DNA of 64,000 nt from Mycobacterium sp. 141 (GTDB lineage: Bacteria; Actinomycetota; Actinomycetes; Mycobacteriales; Mycobacteriaceae). The position numbers were made by a program, and so were the translations under genes. Below, in pieces: positions 7,882 through 16,369 of the stretch (its first letter is position 1; each line of letters begins with the position of its first letter). A model generated the notes under the pieces. The model saw only the letters and a list, made by a program, of their open reading frames with translations. It was not told the origin of the DNA and made no database searches. Location: contig NZ_KB908275.1 of NCBI RefSeq assembly GCF_000382405.1, positions 23,394 through 87,393 on the forward strand, written 5' to 3'.

Positions 7882-8649
7882 TCAGTCCTCGACGGTGACG
7901 TTGTCGCGGGAGTGCCGACGCAGACGCGAGAACCCGCCCTTGTTCGCCGGCCGCCGGTTGCGCAGTTTGCCCTTCTGACGTGCGTCGTCATCCTCCGGGG
8001 AGTCCTCTTGTGAGACCGCGACCGGTTCCGGCGCCGAAGCGCCGTTCGGCTCCGCCTCGACGACCGAAACTTCGGGCTCCTCCGCTGCGGATTCCGTGAC
8101 CTCGGAGTCTTCGGATTCGTCGACCTCGGCAGGTGCTTCCGTTTCCGCAGAGTCCTCGGCCTCATCGGCCTCGGTCTTGTGGCGGCCCCGCTTCTGCTCG
8201 GTCTTGAGCGGTTTGGGCGGCGGCGGTGGCAATTCGGCGAGAAACGCCAGATAGAAGCCGAGGATGCCGAGCAGTGCGATCGACGCGGACGCGCCATAGA
8301 TACCGAACAACCACTGGCCGGCGGTGTCCAGGGAGAACCAGATCTCGGAGACCGCGCCGCCGACGATGAGCAGCCCGGCCAGCACGTGGAACGCGACGGC
8401 CGAGGTCCGCAGCCGCAACGCCAGCTGCGGGGTGCCGTACTCGGGGCGTCGCGTGCGCTGCAGCGTGAAGAACACCGGTAGCGCGGCCAGTGCGATCAGC
8501 ACCCCGGTGACGATCCGGAGCACCAGGCCGAGCGTGGGCGAGGTCTCACCCATGAGTTCGGGCCAGCGCGGAAGGACGAAGAAGAAGTAAAGGCCGGCAG
8601 CGATGAGCGAGAACGACGCATGCCAGATCACCGCGACGGTGCGGCCCAT
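7882..8649 (-). CDS. lucA: LucA-like membrane protein with acidic C-terminal tail (Rv3723 orthologue)
   Basis: 255 residues with about four hydrophobic segments (HASFSLIAAGLYFFFVLP, IVTGVLIALAALPVFF, FHVLAGLLIVGGAVSEI, ASIALLGILGFYLAF) followed by a long Glu/Pro/Ala-rich cytoplasmic tail and a basic C terminus. Position beside tRNA-Ser, the SRP RNA and the Rv3722c-type aminotransferase matches M. tuberculosis Rv3723 (LucA), which stabilises Mce1/Mce4 lipid importers. ATG at 8649 is preferred over the earlier ATG at 8697 because GAGGAGG precedes it and the extra residues are proline-rich with no similarity. Assignment rests mainly on architecture and synteny. Confidence 0.78.
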   Translation of the reverse strand: MGRTVAVIWHASFSLIAAGLYFFFVLPRWPELMGETSPTLGLVLRIVTGVLIALAALPVFFTLQRTRRPEYGTPQLALRLRTSAVAFHVLAGLLIVGGAVSEIWFSLDTAGQWLFGIYGASASIALLGILGFYLAFLAELPPPPPKPLKTEQKRGRHKTEADEAEDSAETEAPAEVDESEDSEVTESAAEEPEVSVVEAEPNGASAPEPVAVSQEDSPEDDDARQKGKLRNRRPANKGGFSRLRRHSRDNVTVED

Positions 8650-8725
8650 ACCCCTCCTCGGCGGTGGTGGGCCGGGGTGCGACCAGACAAACTGCATATG
8701 AGCAGGTCACACCCCGGACCGAGCG

Positions 8726-8811
8726 CGGAGGATAGGGGATTTGAACCCCTGAGGGCTGTTAACCCAACCCGCGTTCCAGGCGAGCGCCATAGGCCACTAG
8801 GCGAATCCTCC
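8726..8811 (-). tRNA. tRNA-Ser(GGA)
   Basis: On the minus strand the acceptor stem ggaggat pairs with atcctcc. The anticodon stem ctcgc/gcggg encloses loop ctggaac, giving anticodon GGA. A long variable arm and a T-arm aggggttcaaatcccct follow, as expected for class II serine tRNA. The 3' CCA is not encoded. Same position as the tRNA-Ser beside Rv3722c in M. tuberculosis. Confidence 0.95.
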
Positions 8812-8907
8812 GTCGGCAATCCTAACCGAAGGCGCAACCGGCTTTGTCCGGTGCGGCGGTGGACCGGCTGCACGCCTGGGGTCGCAGAGGCATCGGGCGC
8901 GGGGTAC

Positions 8908-8913
8908 TACACT
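8908..8913 (+). promoter_or_regulatory. probable -10 box of the SRP RNA gene
   Basis: tacact lies 7 bp before the presumed 5' end of the 4.5S RNA at about 8921 and matches the mycobacterial TANNNT -10 consensus. No convincing -35 is seen. Confidence 0.45.
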
Positions 8914-8920
8914 CGCCCGT

Positions 8921-9005
8921 GGACCCCGCGCGGCGTCCATCCTGTGAACTCCCCCAGGGCCGGAAGGCAGCAAGGGTCAATGGGCTCTGGCGGGTGCGCG
9001 GGGTC
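8921..9005 (+). ncRNA. ffs: 4.5S signal recognition particle RNA
   Basis: Contains the invariant SRP domain IV core ggccggaaggcagcaagg with its symmetric and asymmetric loops. It is closed by long arms: ggaccccgcgc at the 5' end pairs with gcgcggggtcc at the 3' end. This RNA with Ffh targets membrane proteins. Ends are estimated from the helix. It lies just upstream of the aminotransferase gene in the same direction. Confidence 0.93.
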
Positions 9006-9060
9006 CCCTTCATCGATCATCCCCGGTGGCATCCGGGTCCACGCTTGTGAAAGGCGCGCG

Positions 9061-10347
9061 GTGTCGTTCCATTCCCTCGGCCGCGACGATCTGCTCGCGC
9101 AGCACGAACTCCAGCAGCGCAACTACGCTGAGCTGGAGGCCAAACAGCTCAAATTGGACCTGACCCGCGGCAAACCGTCGCCGGCCCAGCTGGATCTCGC
9201 GAACACACTGCTGAGCCTGCCCGGCAGCGACGACTACCGCGACCGTGACGGGACCGATACCCGCAACTACGGCGGCCTGAATGGGCTGCCCGAACTGCGG
9301 GAGATCTTCGGGGAGCTGCTCGGTATCTCGGAGCAGAACCTGATCGCGGGCGACAACTCGAGCCTGGCCATGATGCACGACTGCGTCGTGTTCTCGCTGC
9401 TGCACGGGGGCGTGGACTCGGAGCGGCCCTGGCTGGCGGAAGCCGCTGGATCCGGAATCAAATTCCTGTGCCCGTCACCGGGCTACGACCGACACTTTGC
9501 GATCACCGAATCGTTCGGTATCGAGATGATCCCGGTGCCGATGCGCGACGACGGCCCCGACGTCGACCTCGTCGAGGAACTGGCCGCCGCCGACCCGGCC
9601 ATCAAAGGCATGTGGTGCGTGCCCGTGTACTCCAACCCGACCGGTGCCACCTACTCCTTGGAGACCGTCCGCCGACTCGTCCAAATGCGCACGGCCGCAC
9701 CGGATTTCCGGCTGATGTGGGACAACGCCTACGCCGTCCACACGCTCACGCCCGATTTCGTCCGGCAGGTCGACGTGCTGGGCCTGGCCGAGGCCGCGGG
9801 CAACCCGAACCGCCCGCTGGTATTCGCCTCGACCTCCAAGATCACCTTCGCCGGGGCCGGCGTGAGTTTCCTCGGCGGATCCACCCGCAACATCGCCTGG
9901 TACACGCTGCACGCGGGGAAGAAGTCGATCGGCCCCGACAAGGTCAACCAGTTGCGGCACCTGCGGTTCTTCGGTGATGCCGAGGGAGTGCGGCAGCAGA
10001 TGCAGCGACACCGTGAACTGATCGCGCCGAAATTCGCGCTCGTGGCCGAGGTCCTCGAAGACCGGTTGGCCGAGTCGAAGATCGCGTCGTGGACCGATCC
10101 CAAGGGCGGCTACTTCGTCAGCCTCGACGTGTTGCCCGGCACCGCCAAGCGCACCATCGCCCTGGCCAAGCACGCCGGTATCGCGCTGACCGAAGCGGGT
10201 TCGGCGTTCCCGTACCGGAATGACCCGGAAGACAAGAACATTCGCATCGCCCCGACCTTCCCCTCGCTGCCCGAAGTGCGCGAGGCGATCGACGGCGTGG
10301 CTACGTGTGCGTTGCTGGCGGCGACCGAGTCGCTGCTCGGATCCTGA
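9061..10347 (+). CDS. aspC: aspartate aminotransferase, Rv3722c type
   Basis: 428-residue PLP enzyme of the unusual Rv3722c aminotransferase family (fold type I). The conserved LDLTRGKPSPAQLDL opening, the GVPVYSNPTGATYS-like segment (CVPVYSNPTGATYS) and the Schiff-base lysine in FASTSKITFAGAG are seen. In M. tuberculosis Rv3722c is the main aspartate aminotransferase and central to nitrogen distribution. GTG at 9061 is chosen: it follows gaaagg and matches the family N terminus (SFHSLGRDDLLAQHE); the open frame upstream runs through the SRP RNA and is not coding. Followed after 29 bp by dnaZX. Confidence 0.92.
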   Translation: MSFHSLGRDDLLAQHELQQRNYAELEAKQLKLDLTRGKPSPAQLDLANTLLSLPGSDDYRDRDGTDTRNYGGLNGLPELREIFGELLGISEQNLIAGDNSSLAMMHDCVVFSLLHGGVDSERPWLAEAAGSGIKFLCPSPGYDRHFAITESFGIEMIPVPMRDDGPDVDLVEELAAADPAIKGMWCVPVYSNPTGATYSLETVRRLVQMRTAAPDFRLMWDNAYAVHTLTPDFVRQVDVLGLAEAAGNPNRPLVFASTSKITFAGAGVSFLGGSTRNIAWYTLHAGKKSIGPDKVNQLRHLRFFGDAEGVRQQMQRHRELIAPKFALVAEVLEDRLAESKIASWTDPKGGYFVSLDVLPGTAKRTIALAKHAGIALTEAGSAFPYRNDPEDKNIRIAPTFPSLPEVREAIDGVATCALLAATESLLGS

Positions 10348-10376
10348 TAGTCCGACCCGATAGGTAGCCTGCACCC

Positions 10377-12263
10377 GTGGCTCTCTACCGCAAGTACCGC
10401 CCGGCAACCTTCGCCGAAGTCGTCGGGCAGGAGCATGTCACCGAGCCGCTCTCGACGGCGCTCACCGCGGGCCGGATCAACCACGCCTATCTGTTCTCCG
10501 GGCCGCGCGGCTGCGGTAAGACCTCATCAGCGCGGATCCTGGCCCGCTCGCTGAACTGCGAGCAGGGCCCCACGCCGACGCCGTGCGGGGTGTGCGACTC
10601 ATGCGTGGCGCTGGCCCCCAACGGGCCTGGCAATGTCGACGTCGTCGAACTCGATGCGGCCAGCCACGGCGGTGTCGACGACACCCGCGAACTTCGGGAC
10701 CGGGCGTTCTATGCGCCTGCGCAGTCGCGCTACCGCATCTTCATCGTCGACGAAGCGCACATGGTCACCACAGCCGGGTTCAATGCGCTGCTCAAGATCG
10801 TCGAGGAGCCACCGGACCACCTGATCTTCGTGTTCGCCACCACCGAACCGGAGAAGGTGCTGCCGACCATCCGGTCGCGTACCCACCACTATCCGTTCCG
10901 CCTGCTGGCCCCGCGCACCATGCGCCCGCTGCTCGAGCGCGTGTGTGGTGACGAAGGCGTGACCGTGGATGACGCCGTCTACCCGCTGGTCATTCGCGCG
11001 GGCGGCGGCTCGCCCCGCGACACCCTGTCGGTGCTCGACCAACTGCTTGCCGGGGCCGAGGGCAACCGGATCACCTACCAGCGGGCGTTGGCGCTGCTCG
11101 GCGCCACCGACATGGCGCTGATCGACGACGCCGTCGAGGCGCTGGCCGCCGGTGACGCCGCGGCCCTGTTCGGGGCCGTTGAGGCGGTGATCGATGCCGG
11201 TCACGACCCCCGCCGGTTCGCCACCGACCTGCTGGAACGCTTCCGCGACCTGATCGTGCTGCAAGCCGTGCCCGACGCCCCGGCCCGCGGCGTCGTCGAC
11301 GCGCCCGACGACGTGCTGGACCGCATGCGCGAGCAGGCGGCCCAGGTCGGATCGGCGACGTTGACCCGCTACGCCGAGGTGGTCCATGCCGGGCTGGGGG
11401 AGATGCGCGGTGCCACCGCACCCCGGCTGCTGCTCGAAGTGGTGTGTGCGCGGCTGCTGCTACCGTCGGCACACGACACCGAATCGGCATTGCTGCAGCG
11501 CATCGAACGCATCGAAAACCGGTTGGACATGTCGATCCCGGCCGGTGAGGCCCAGGTATCGGCGGGCGAGCCGGCCAAGACCTACACCCGGCGCAGCCAG
11601 GCGGCGGCCGCACCGCCGCCGGCGCCCGAGCCGGTCCCTGACCCGACGCGTGCCGCTGCGGCACAGGCACCCGAGCCCGAACCTGAACCGGTCCCTGAGC
11701 CGGTGCCGGTCGAGGTGGTGCACGCGCCAGAGCCGGAGGTGCCCGCGACGTCGATCGTGCCGGGCGTATTGGACACCACGGCCGTGCGCAACGCGTGGGT
11801 GGAGATCCGGGCCAAGGTGCGCGCGCGCAGCAAGACTCTCGACGCGATGATCAACGACATGACAGTCCTCGCGCTGGATGGCAATACGCTTGTGCTCTCG
11901 CATGTTTCGCCTCAGCTGGCGAAGCGGGTCACCGAGCCGCACAATGCCGAGGTCATCCGGGAAGCGCTCAAGGATGCGTTGGGTGTCGACTGGCAGATCC
12001 GCTGTGAAGCGGGTAACCGCGAAGCACCCGCTCGAGTTGCGCCACGTGCCACCAAGGCGCCACCGAAGGTTCCGGCCCGGGTGGCTCGTTCCATTCCCGA
12101 AGCCGACCTGGCGCCCCCTCCGGAACCGCCGTCCCCGGAGGACGAGGAAGAAGAGCTGCTCGCCGAGGCGGGGCAGAGCGAGGTCGGGCCTCGCCGCGAC
12201 CCCGAGGAAGTCGCGCTGGAACTCCTGCAGAACGAACTGGGTGCGCGCAAGATCGAGGGCTAG
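10377..12263 (+). CDS. dnaZX: DNA polymerase III subunit gamma/tau
   Basis: 628-residue clamp-loader AAA+ ATPase. Walker A GPRGCGKTSS is near residue 42, a zinc-binding cysteine group (CEQGPTPTPCGVCDSC) follows, then the DEAH box IVDEAHMVT and sensor 1 FATTEP. Domain III follows, and then a Pro/Glu-rich linker (about 400-460) leading to the C-terminal tau domain that contacts the polymerase. GTG at 10377 gives the canonical MALYRKYRPATF start. Single-copy core gene, orthologous to Rv3721c. The minus-strand TauE gene ends 7 bp after its stop, so the two are tightly convergent. Confidence 0.97.
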   Translation: MALYRKYRPATFAEVVGQEHVTEPLSTALTAGRINHAYLFSGPRGCGKTSSARILARSLNCEQGPTPTPCGVCDSCVALAPNGPGNVDVVELDAASHGGVDDTRELRDRAFYAPAQSRYRIFIVDEAHMVTTAGFNALLKIVEEPPDHLIFVFATTEPEKVLPTIRSRTHHYPFRLLAPRTMRPLLERVCGDEGVTVDDAVYPLVIRAGGGSPRDTLSVLDQLLAGAEGNRITYQRALALLGATDMALIDDAVEALAAGDAAALFGAVEAVIDAGHDPRRFATDLLERFRDLIVLQAVPDAPARGVVDAPDDVLDRMREQAAQVGSATLTRYAEVVHAGLGEMRGATAPRLLLEVVCARLLLPSAHDTESALLQRIERIENRLDMSIPAGEAQVSAGEPAKTYTRRSQAAAAPPPAPEPVPDPTRAAAAQAPEPEPEPVPEPVPVEVVHAPEPEVPATSIVPGVLDTTAVRNAWVEIRAKVRARSKTLDAMINDMTVLALDGNTLVLSHVSPQLAKRVTEPHNAEVIREALKDALGVDWQIRCEAGNREAPARVAPRATKAPPKVPARVARSIPEADLAPPPEPPSPEDEEEELLAEAGQSEVGPRRDPEEVALELLQNELGARKIEG

Positions 12264-12269
12264 GGTCCG

Positions 12270-13043
12270 TCAGCGCACCAGCAGCGTATCCACCAGCACG
12301 TACACCGCCACGGCGAACACCAGATAAGCAAACCAGCGTTGCAGACGCCGGGTGTCGACCCTGGTACCGAGATGCCCGGCGATCAACGATCCGACGATCG
12401 CGGTTCCTACGAACGCTGCGGTGATCGCCCAGTCGATGCTGGCGTCGCTCATATGGGAGATGACACCTGCCGCCGAATTCGCGACGATGATGAGCAGCGA
12501 CGTGCCGATAGCGATGGGTATCTCGACACCGAGCATCAACACCAGGGCCGGGATGATCAGGAAACCGCCGCCGACGCCGAAGAGGCCGGTGAGCAGACCG
12601 ACGAGCATCCCCGCCGGGATGGATCTCGGGGCGCAACGACGCCAGTTGATTCCCGAATCACCGACCTCGCACGCGGTGCCGGTTCCGCCGCTGCTGCGCA
12701 GCATTCGGAATCCGGCCAGCAACATGACGATGGCGAAGCCGATCATGAGCGTCGACTGCGGCAGGTGCCGACCGATGGCGCTGCCGAGGAAGGTGGTCGG
12801 AATACCCACCGCCGCAAAGATGGTGGCCAATCGCCACTGGACTTGGCCGGCAAGGATTTTCGGCAACACACCTACCGCCGCGGCGATGCCCACTACCAGC
12901 AGGGACATCGGAATCGCCTGCTCGACACCGAGTCCCAGCACATAGACCAGGGCCGGCACCGCCAGGATAGATCCGCCACCCCCGAGCAGGCCCAGCAGTA
13001 CACCGAGCACTGCTCCGAGCAAGAGGGCCACCAGGATGCTCAT
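12270..13043 (-). CDS. TauE/SafE-family sulfur-anion exporter
   Basis: 257-residue membrane protein of the TSUP (TauE/SafE) family, with two repeats of glycine-rich helices (GLLGGGGSILAVPALVYVLG and GLFGVGGGFLIIPALVLMLG) and about eight hydrophobic segments. These proteins export sulfite, sulfoacetate or related sulfur anions. It is the last gene of a minus-strand operon with persulfide dioxygenase, SQR and thioredoxin, so removal of sulfite or thiosulfate made by that pathway is likely, as for TauE of the S. aureus cst operon. Its ATG overlaps the stop of a 28-residue Cys-rich ORF (ATGA), pointing to translational coupling. Confidence 0.88.
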   Translation of the reverse strand: MSILVALLLGAVLGVLLGLLGGGGSILAVPALVYVLGLGVEQAIPMSLLVVGIAAAVGVLPKILAGQVQWRLATIFAAVGIPTTFLGSAIGRHLPQSTLMIGFAIVMLLAGFRMLRSSGGTGTACEVGDSGINWRRCAPRSIPAGMLVGLLTGLFGVGGGFLIIPALVLMLGVEIPIAIGTSLLIIVANSAAGVISHMSDASIDWAITAAFVGTAIVGSLIAGHLGTRVDTRRLQRWFAYLVFAVAVYVLVDTLLVR

Positions 13044-13126
13044 GCGAGCACGCTCACCGCCGCATCATGCGGTGATAGGACGGACGACTCGTGCCCGCAG
13101 CTGGGGCACATCGCTGGACAACACAT
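13040..13126 (-). CDS. 28-residue Cys-rich small protein coupled to tauE
   Basis: ATG at 13126 is preceded by CAGGAG at good spacing. The peptide is MCCPAMCPSCGHESSVLSPH plus eight residues, with four cysteines in its first ten residues (C-C, then CPSC). Its TGA overlaps the tauE ATG (ATGA). It lies 29 bp after the thioredoxin stop. Two readings are possible: a tiny Cys protein acting on persulfide or metal, or a cysteine-rich upstream ORF whose translation reports Cys-tRNA supply and sets tauE translation, as reported for polycysteine small ORFs in M. smegmatis (those are leaderless; this one has a ribosome-binding site). Coding is supported only by the RBS, overlap and composition. Confidence 0.6.
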   Translation of the reverse strand: MCCPAMCPSCGHESSVLSPHDAAVSVLA

Positions 13127-13154
13127 GGATTCTCCTGGGCTGCTCGTGAATAGA

Positions 13155-13514
13155 TCAGGAAGTCGGGACGATCTTGGCGCGAACTTCGGCGATGTCGAGC
13201 GTCTTGACTCTGGTGATGAGGTCCTCCAAGGCCGCCGCCGGCATCGCACCGGGCCGGCGGTGGACGAGGATGCCGTCGCGAAAGGCCATGATCGTCGGGA
13301 TCGCCTGAATGTCCAGGGCTGCGGCGAGTTGCGACTGCGCTTCGGTGTCGACCTTGGCATGCACTACGTCGGGGTGCGCCTGTGACGAGCGTTCGAAGAT
13401 CGGGGCGAACGCGCGGCATGGGCCGCACCATGACGCCCAGAAGTCGACGAGCACGACGGGATTGTTGGTGATTGTCGCCTCGAAATCGGCGGCAGTCAGA
13501 TTGATGGTTGACAT
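13155..13514 (-). CDS. thioredoxin
   Basis: 119 residues with the active site FWASWCGPC (Cys30 and Cys33) and the cis-proline segment QAIPTIMAF, a complete thioredoxin fold. It sits 49 bp after the SQR gene and before the small Cys-rich ORF in the sulfur operon, so it probably reduces persulfides or recycles thiol carriers in that pathway rather than being the housekeeping thioredoxin. RBS ggaaagga precedes ATG at 13514. The C-terminal extension (DIAEVRAKIVPTS) is a little longer than TrxA. Confidence 0.92.
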   Translation of the reverse strand: MSTINLTAADFEATITNNPVVLVDFWASWCGPCRAFAPIFERSSQAHPDVVHAKVDTEAQSQLAAALDIQAIPTIMAFRDGILVHRRPGAMPAAALEDLITRVKTLDIAEVRAKIVPTS

Positions 13515-13563
13515 GACGAAGTCCTTTCCTTGTGGCGCAAGTCCTTGTGGTGCACGCAGATTG

Positions 13564-14766
13564 CTAGGCCAGGCCCTTGAGCATGAGATTCCAGTACATG
13601 AACGGAAGTCCGTACTTCTTCAGGTACCAGTACGCCCGGTGCGGTGTCGTCGGATTGAGCAGCGGGAACGAGGGCGCCAACTGCAGGTCGTAGTCGAATT
13701 CGGCGAGCAGCATCGCGTGCGACGAGGTGACGATCGGGCAGGACGAATATCCGTTGTACGACGCAAGCAGCGGTTTGCCTGTAAGGAAGGAGTCGATGTT
13801 GTCGACCACGACCGGGGCCTGCTTGCGGATCGCGGCGCCGGTCTTCGAGTTCGGCGATGAACCGGCGTCACCGAGGCTGAACACATTCGGGTAACGCACG
13901 TGCTGCATGGTGTGCTTGTCGATGGCGACGTAACCCGTGGCGTCGCCGGTCGACAGCGGACTGGATTTGATCCAGTCCGGCGCAGACTGCTGCGGTACGG
14001 CGTGCACCATGTCGTAGGGCAACATGGCGTCGGTCCCACCGGCAGCGACGCTGGAGACCTCGACCTTCCGCGAGGCCGCGTCGATGGACGTCACCTCGGA
14101 GTTGCTGTGCAAGGTGATCCCGTAATCGGCGATCACCTTGTCGAGGCTGTCTGCGATCGCCGGAATCCCGAACGGGCGTGGTCCGGGCATCACCAGATGG
14201 ACGTCGATGTTCTTGAGAACCCCCTGCGAACGCCAGTAATCACTGGCCAGGTAGGCGATCTTCTGTGGTGCGCCAGCACATTTGATGGCGCCTGAAGGAA
14301 CGGTGAACACTGCGGTGCCCGAACGGAGGTTCCGGATGAACTCCCACGTCCTCGGTGCCAGGTCGAACCGGTAGTTCGACGAGACCCCGTTGCGGCCCAG
14401 GGTGTCCTCGAGCCCTTGCGTTCGGTTCCAATCCAGTTGGATGCCTGGACAAACCACCAGCGCATCGTATTCGTACGTCGTGCCGTCGGCGCACGTCACC
14501 GTGTTGCTGTCAGGGTCGATGGCGCTGGCGAAGTTGCGGATCCAGGTGGCCCCCTTGGGCATCACCGACGATTCGGGCCGTGCGGTCGTCGTGGCCTTCG
14601 CTTGCCCGCCACCGACGAGTGTCCACAACGGCTGGTAGTAGTGCGTGCCGGACGGCTCGATGACTGCGACATCGGAATAGCCTTTGCGAAGCATCCGCGC
14701 TGCGACGGTGATCCCCGCGGTTCCACCGCCGACGATCAAGATCTGATGTTTGGCTTTGATGGTCAT
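13564..14766 (-). CDS. sqr: sulfide:quinone oxidoreductase-like flavoprotein
   Basis: 400-residue FAD enzyme. The FAD-binding motif ILIVGGGTAGITVAARM is at the N terminus, and the second FAD site is NVFSLGDAGSSPNSKTGAA near residue 295. Two cysteines at about 163 (AIKCAGAPQK) and 343 (YSSCPIV) match the redox pair that carries the polysulfide in SQR; HYYQPLWTLVGGG is also typical. SQR oxidises sulfide to persulfide at the membrane and passes electrons to menaquinone. It lies 23 bp after the persulfide dioxygenase gene, which would consume its product. RBS evidence: gaggaat before ATG 14766. Confidence 0.9.
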   Translation of the reverse strand: MTIKAKHQILIVGGGTAGITVAARMLRKGYSDVAVIEPSGTHYYQPLWTLVGGGQAKATTTARPESSVMPKGATWIRNFASAIDPDSNTVTCADGTTYEYDALVVCPGIQLDWNRTQGLEDTLGRNGVSSNYRFDLAPRTWEFIRNLRSGTAVFTVPSGAIKCAGAPQKIAYLASDYWRSQGVLKNIDVHLVMPGPRPFGIPAIADSLDKVIADYGITLHSNSEVTSIDAASRKVEVSSVAAGGTDAMLPYDMVHAVPQQSAPDWIKSSPLSTGDATGYVAIDKHTMQHVRYPNVFSLGDAGSSPNSKTGAAIRKQAPVVVDNIDSFLTGKPLLASYNGYSSCPIVTSSHAMLLAEFDYDLQLAPSFPLLNPTTPHRAYWYLKKYGLPFMYWNLMLKGLA

Positions 14767-14789
14767 GGTGATTCCTCTGCTATTCGTGC

Positions 14790-16169
14790 TCAGGCGTTCT
14801 GGTGCGCTTCGTCCCAGGCGCCGAAACCACCCAGGATGTCACTGACATCGGTGAAGCCGTTGTGCCGCAGCAGGCTCGCTGCGACCGACGACCGATAGCC
14901 GCCCGCACAGAACACCACGGTCGGTTTGGTGGGGTCGAGCTCACCGAGCCGAGAAGGCAGCTGCCCCACCGGGATCGGGGTTGCACCCGGGATGGAGCCG
15001 GCCTCGACTTCGCCCGGGTTCCGGACGTCGACGACCTGCAGGTCCTTGACCTGGGCGACTCGTTGGTCGAATATCTTGGCGGTCAACCGAGATGCCACCG
15101 AGACGTCATCCTGGTGAGTGAACATCGTCTGATATGGGTTGGCGACATAGCCGATCACGCGGTCGAAGCCGATTCTGCCGAGCCGGTTCTTGGCCTCCAA
15201 TTCCTGACCGGGCTCGGTGAACAGGACGATGTCGACATCCGATCTGAGCACTGATCCGGCGAATTCGGCGTAACGGCCCGCGAGTCCGATGTTGATCGAC
15301 TGTCGCAGGTGGCCCAGGGCGAACTCCTCCGGGGTCCTTCCGTCCACCAGGATGGCACCAGACTCGATCGCCGCACGGACCTCCTCGTAGGTCATCGCGA
15401 CCGGAGCTTTGGTCTCGTCCAGCAGTTCTCGATCCTTGCGGTTGAGGATCGCGTCGTAGACGAAGTAACCGGGCGCCGGGGGCTGCCCCTCGGTGACGAG
15501 CTTCATGAAGGTCGCCTTGTCGGGTGCCCGCAGCGCGTAGTTCGTTGCTTTTTGTTCCCCGATGGTCGACCACAGATCTGTCGACAGGTTCTTGCCGCAC
15601 GCCGAACCCGCGCCGTGCGCGGGATACACGCGGGTGGAGTCGGGCAGCGTCATCAGCTTGTCGTGTAGTGAGTCATAGAGCTTGTCCGCCAGTTCATCCC
15701 GAGTGAAGCCGATCGAGGCCAGCAGGTCGGGACGGCCCACATCGCCGATGAACAGCGCGTCGCCGGTCATCACCCCATAGGGCACCTCGTCGTCGGCGTG
15801 CTCGTAGACCACCACGCTCAGAGATTCCGGGGTGTGTCCGGGCGTGTGCCGGAACTCCAGGGTCAGGTCGCCCAACGAGTACCGCTCGCCGTCTGCGACG
15901 CCGACCGACTCGAACTCGGTCTCCGCGACAGAGGAATAGACGATCTTGGCACCGGTGGCCTTAGCCAACTCCAGGTGGCCGGACAGGAAATCCGCGTGGA
16001 AATGCGTCTCGATGACCAGTTCGATGGTCAGGCCGTGGTCCCTGGCGTCGTCCACGTACTCTGACACATCCCGCTGTGGATCGATAACCACTGCGCGGCC
16101 GGTGTTTTCGTCACCAATCAGGTATGACGCGTGCGACAGGCACTCCAGATAATACTGCTGAAAAAACAT
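14790..16169 (-). CDS. persulfide dioxygenase-rhodanese fusion (CstB-like)
   Basis: 459 residues in three parts. The N-terminal metallo-beta-lactamase persulfide dioxygenase has THFHADFLSGH (His56, His58, Asp60) and HTPGH (His112) for the single iron. The middle rhodanese-like domain (about 280-360; VDGRTPEEFALGHL) has LFTEPGQ where the catalytic cysteine loop should be, so it is a pseudo-rhodanese. The C-terminal rhodanese has active Cys near 421 (FCAGGYRSS). This domain order is that of S. aureus CstB, which oxidises persulfides to sulfite/thiosulfate. ATG at 16169 follows GAGGAGGAG. First gene of the minus-strand operon; its promoter carries a CstR-type operator. Confidence 0.93.
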   Translation of the reverse strand: MFFQQYYLECLSHASYLIGDENTGRAVVIDPQRDVSEYVDDARDHGLTIELVIETHFHADFLSGHLELAKATGAKIVYSSVAETEFESVGVADGERYSLGDLTLEFRHTPGHTPESLSVVVYEHADDEVPYGVMTGDALFIGDVGRPDLLASIGFTRDELADKLYDSLHDKLMTLPDSTRVYPAHGAGSACGKNLSTDLWSTIGEQKATNYALRAPDKATFMKLVTEGQPPAPGYFVYDAILNRKDRELLDETKAPVAMTYEEVRAAIESGAILVDGRTPEEFALGHLRQSINIGLAGRYAEFAGSVLRSDVDIVLFTEPGQELEAKNRLGRIGFDRVIGYVANPYQTMFTHQDDVSVASRLTAKIFDQRVAQVKDLQVVDVRNPGEVEAGSIPGATPIPVGQLPSRLGELDPTKPTVVFCAGGYRSSVAASLLRHNGFTDVSDILGGFGAWDEAHQNA

Positions 16170-16204
16170 CCTGCTCCTCCTCGTGGCGGCTGGGGTTCTG
16201 CCCA

Positions 16205-16232
16205 TTCTTAGATACCCCTATAGGTATGTCAA
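16205..16232 (-). promoter_or_regulatory. promoter of the sulfur operon with CstR/CsoR-type operator
   Basis: Read on the minus strand, ttgaca (16232-16227) and taagaa (16210-16205) are -35 and -10 boxes with 16-bp spacing. The spacer is filled by atacccctataggtat (16212-16227, + strand), a C/G tract flanked by AT-rich inverted ends of the kind bound by CsoR-family repressors. A repressor there would block polymerase directly. Confidence 0.7.
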
Positions 16233-16261
16233 CCCACCCTGGGGGGTATTCTATTTCACAA

Positions 16262-16317
16262 TTGACAATACGGATGGGGGTATATATATCATCGTGAGGA
16301 ACATACCCCAGGCTGTA
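16262..16317 (+). promoter_or_regulatory. divergent promoter of the rhodanese gene with further G-tract operator sites
   Basis: ttgaca at 16262-16267 and tatatc at 16285-16290 are spaced 17 bp. Gggggtat runs overlap the -10, and ataccccaggctgtat (16302-16317) lies just downstream. Another half site (accctggggggtat) is at about 16236-16249. Together with the site at 16212-16227 they suggest one repressor controls both directions. Confidence 0.6.
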
Positions 16318-16369
16318 TCTCAGGTTAAGGGTCTTTTGTCACCGCGTCCCTGCGAAAGGAATCACCAGC

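Noticed and set aside
8620..9060. N-terminal extension of the aminotransferase frame
   Set aside because: It runs through tRNA-Ser and the SRP RNA; the family start is at 9061.
12339..13385. 348-codon plus-strand frame with Asp/His/Arg-rich translation
   Set aside because: Antisense of tauE, the small Cys ORF and thioredoxin; composition is that of a shadow frame.
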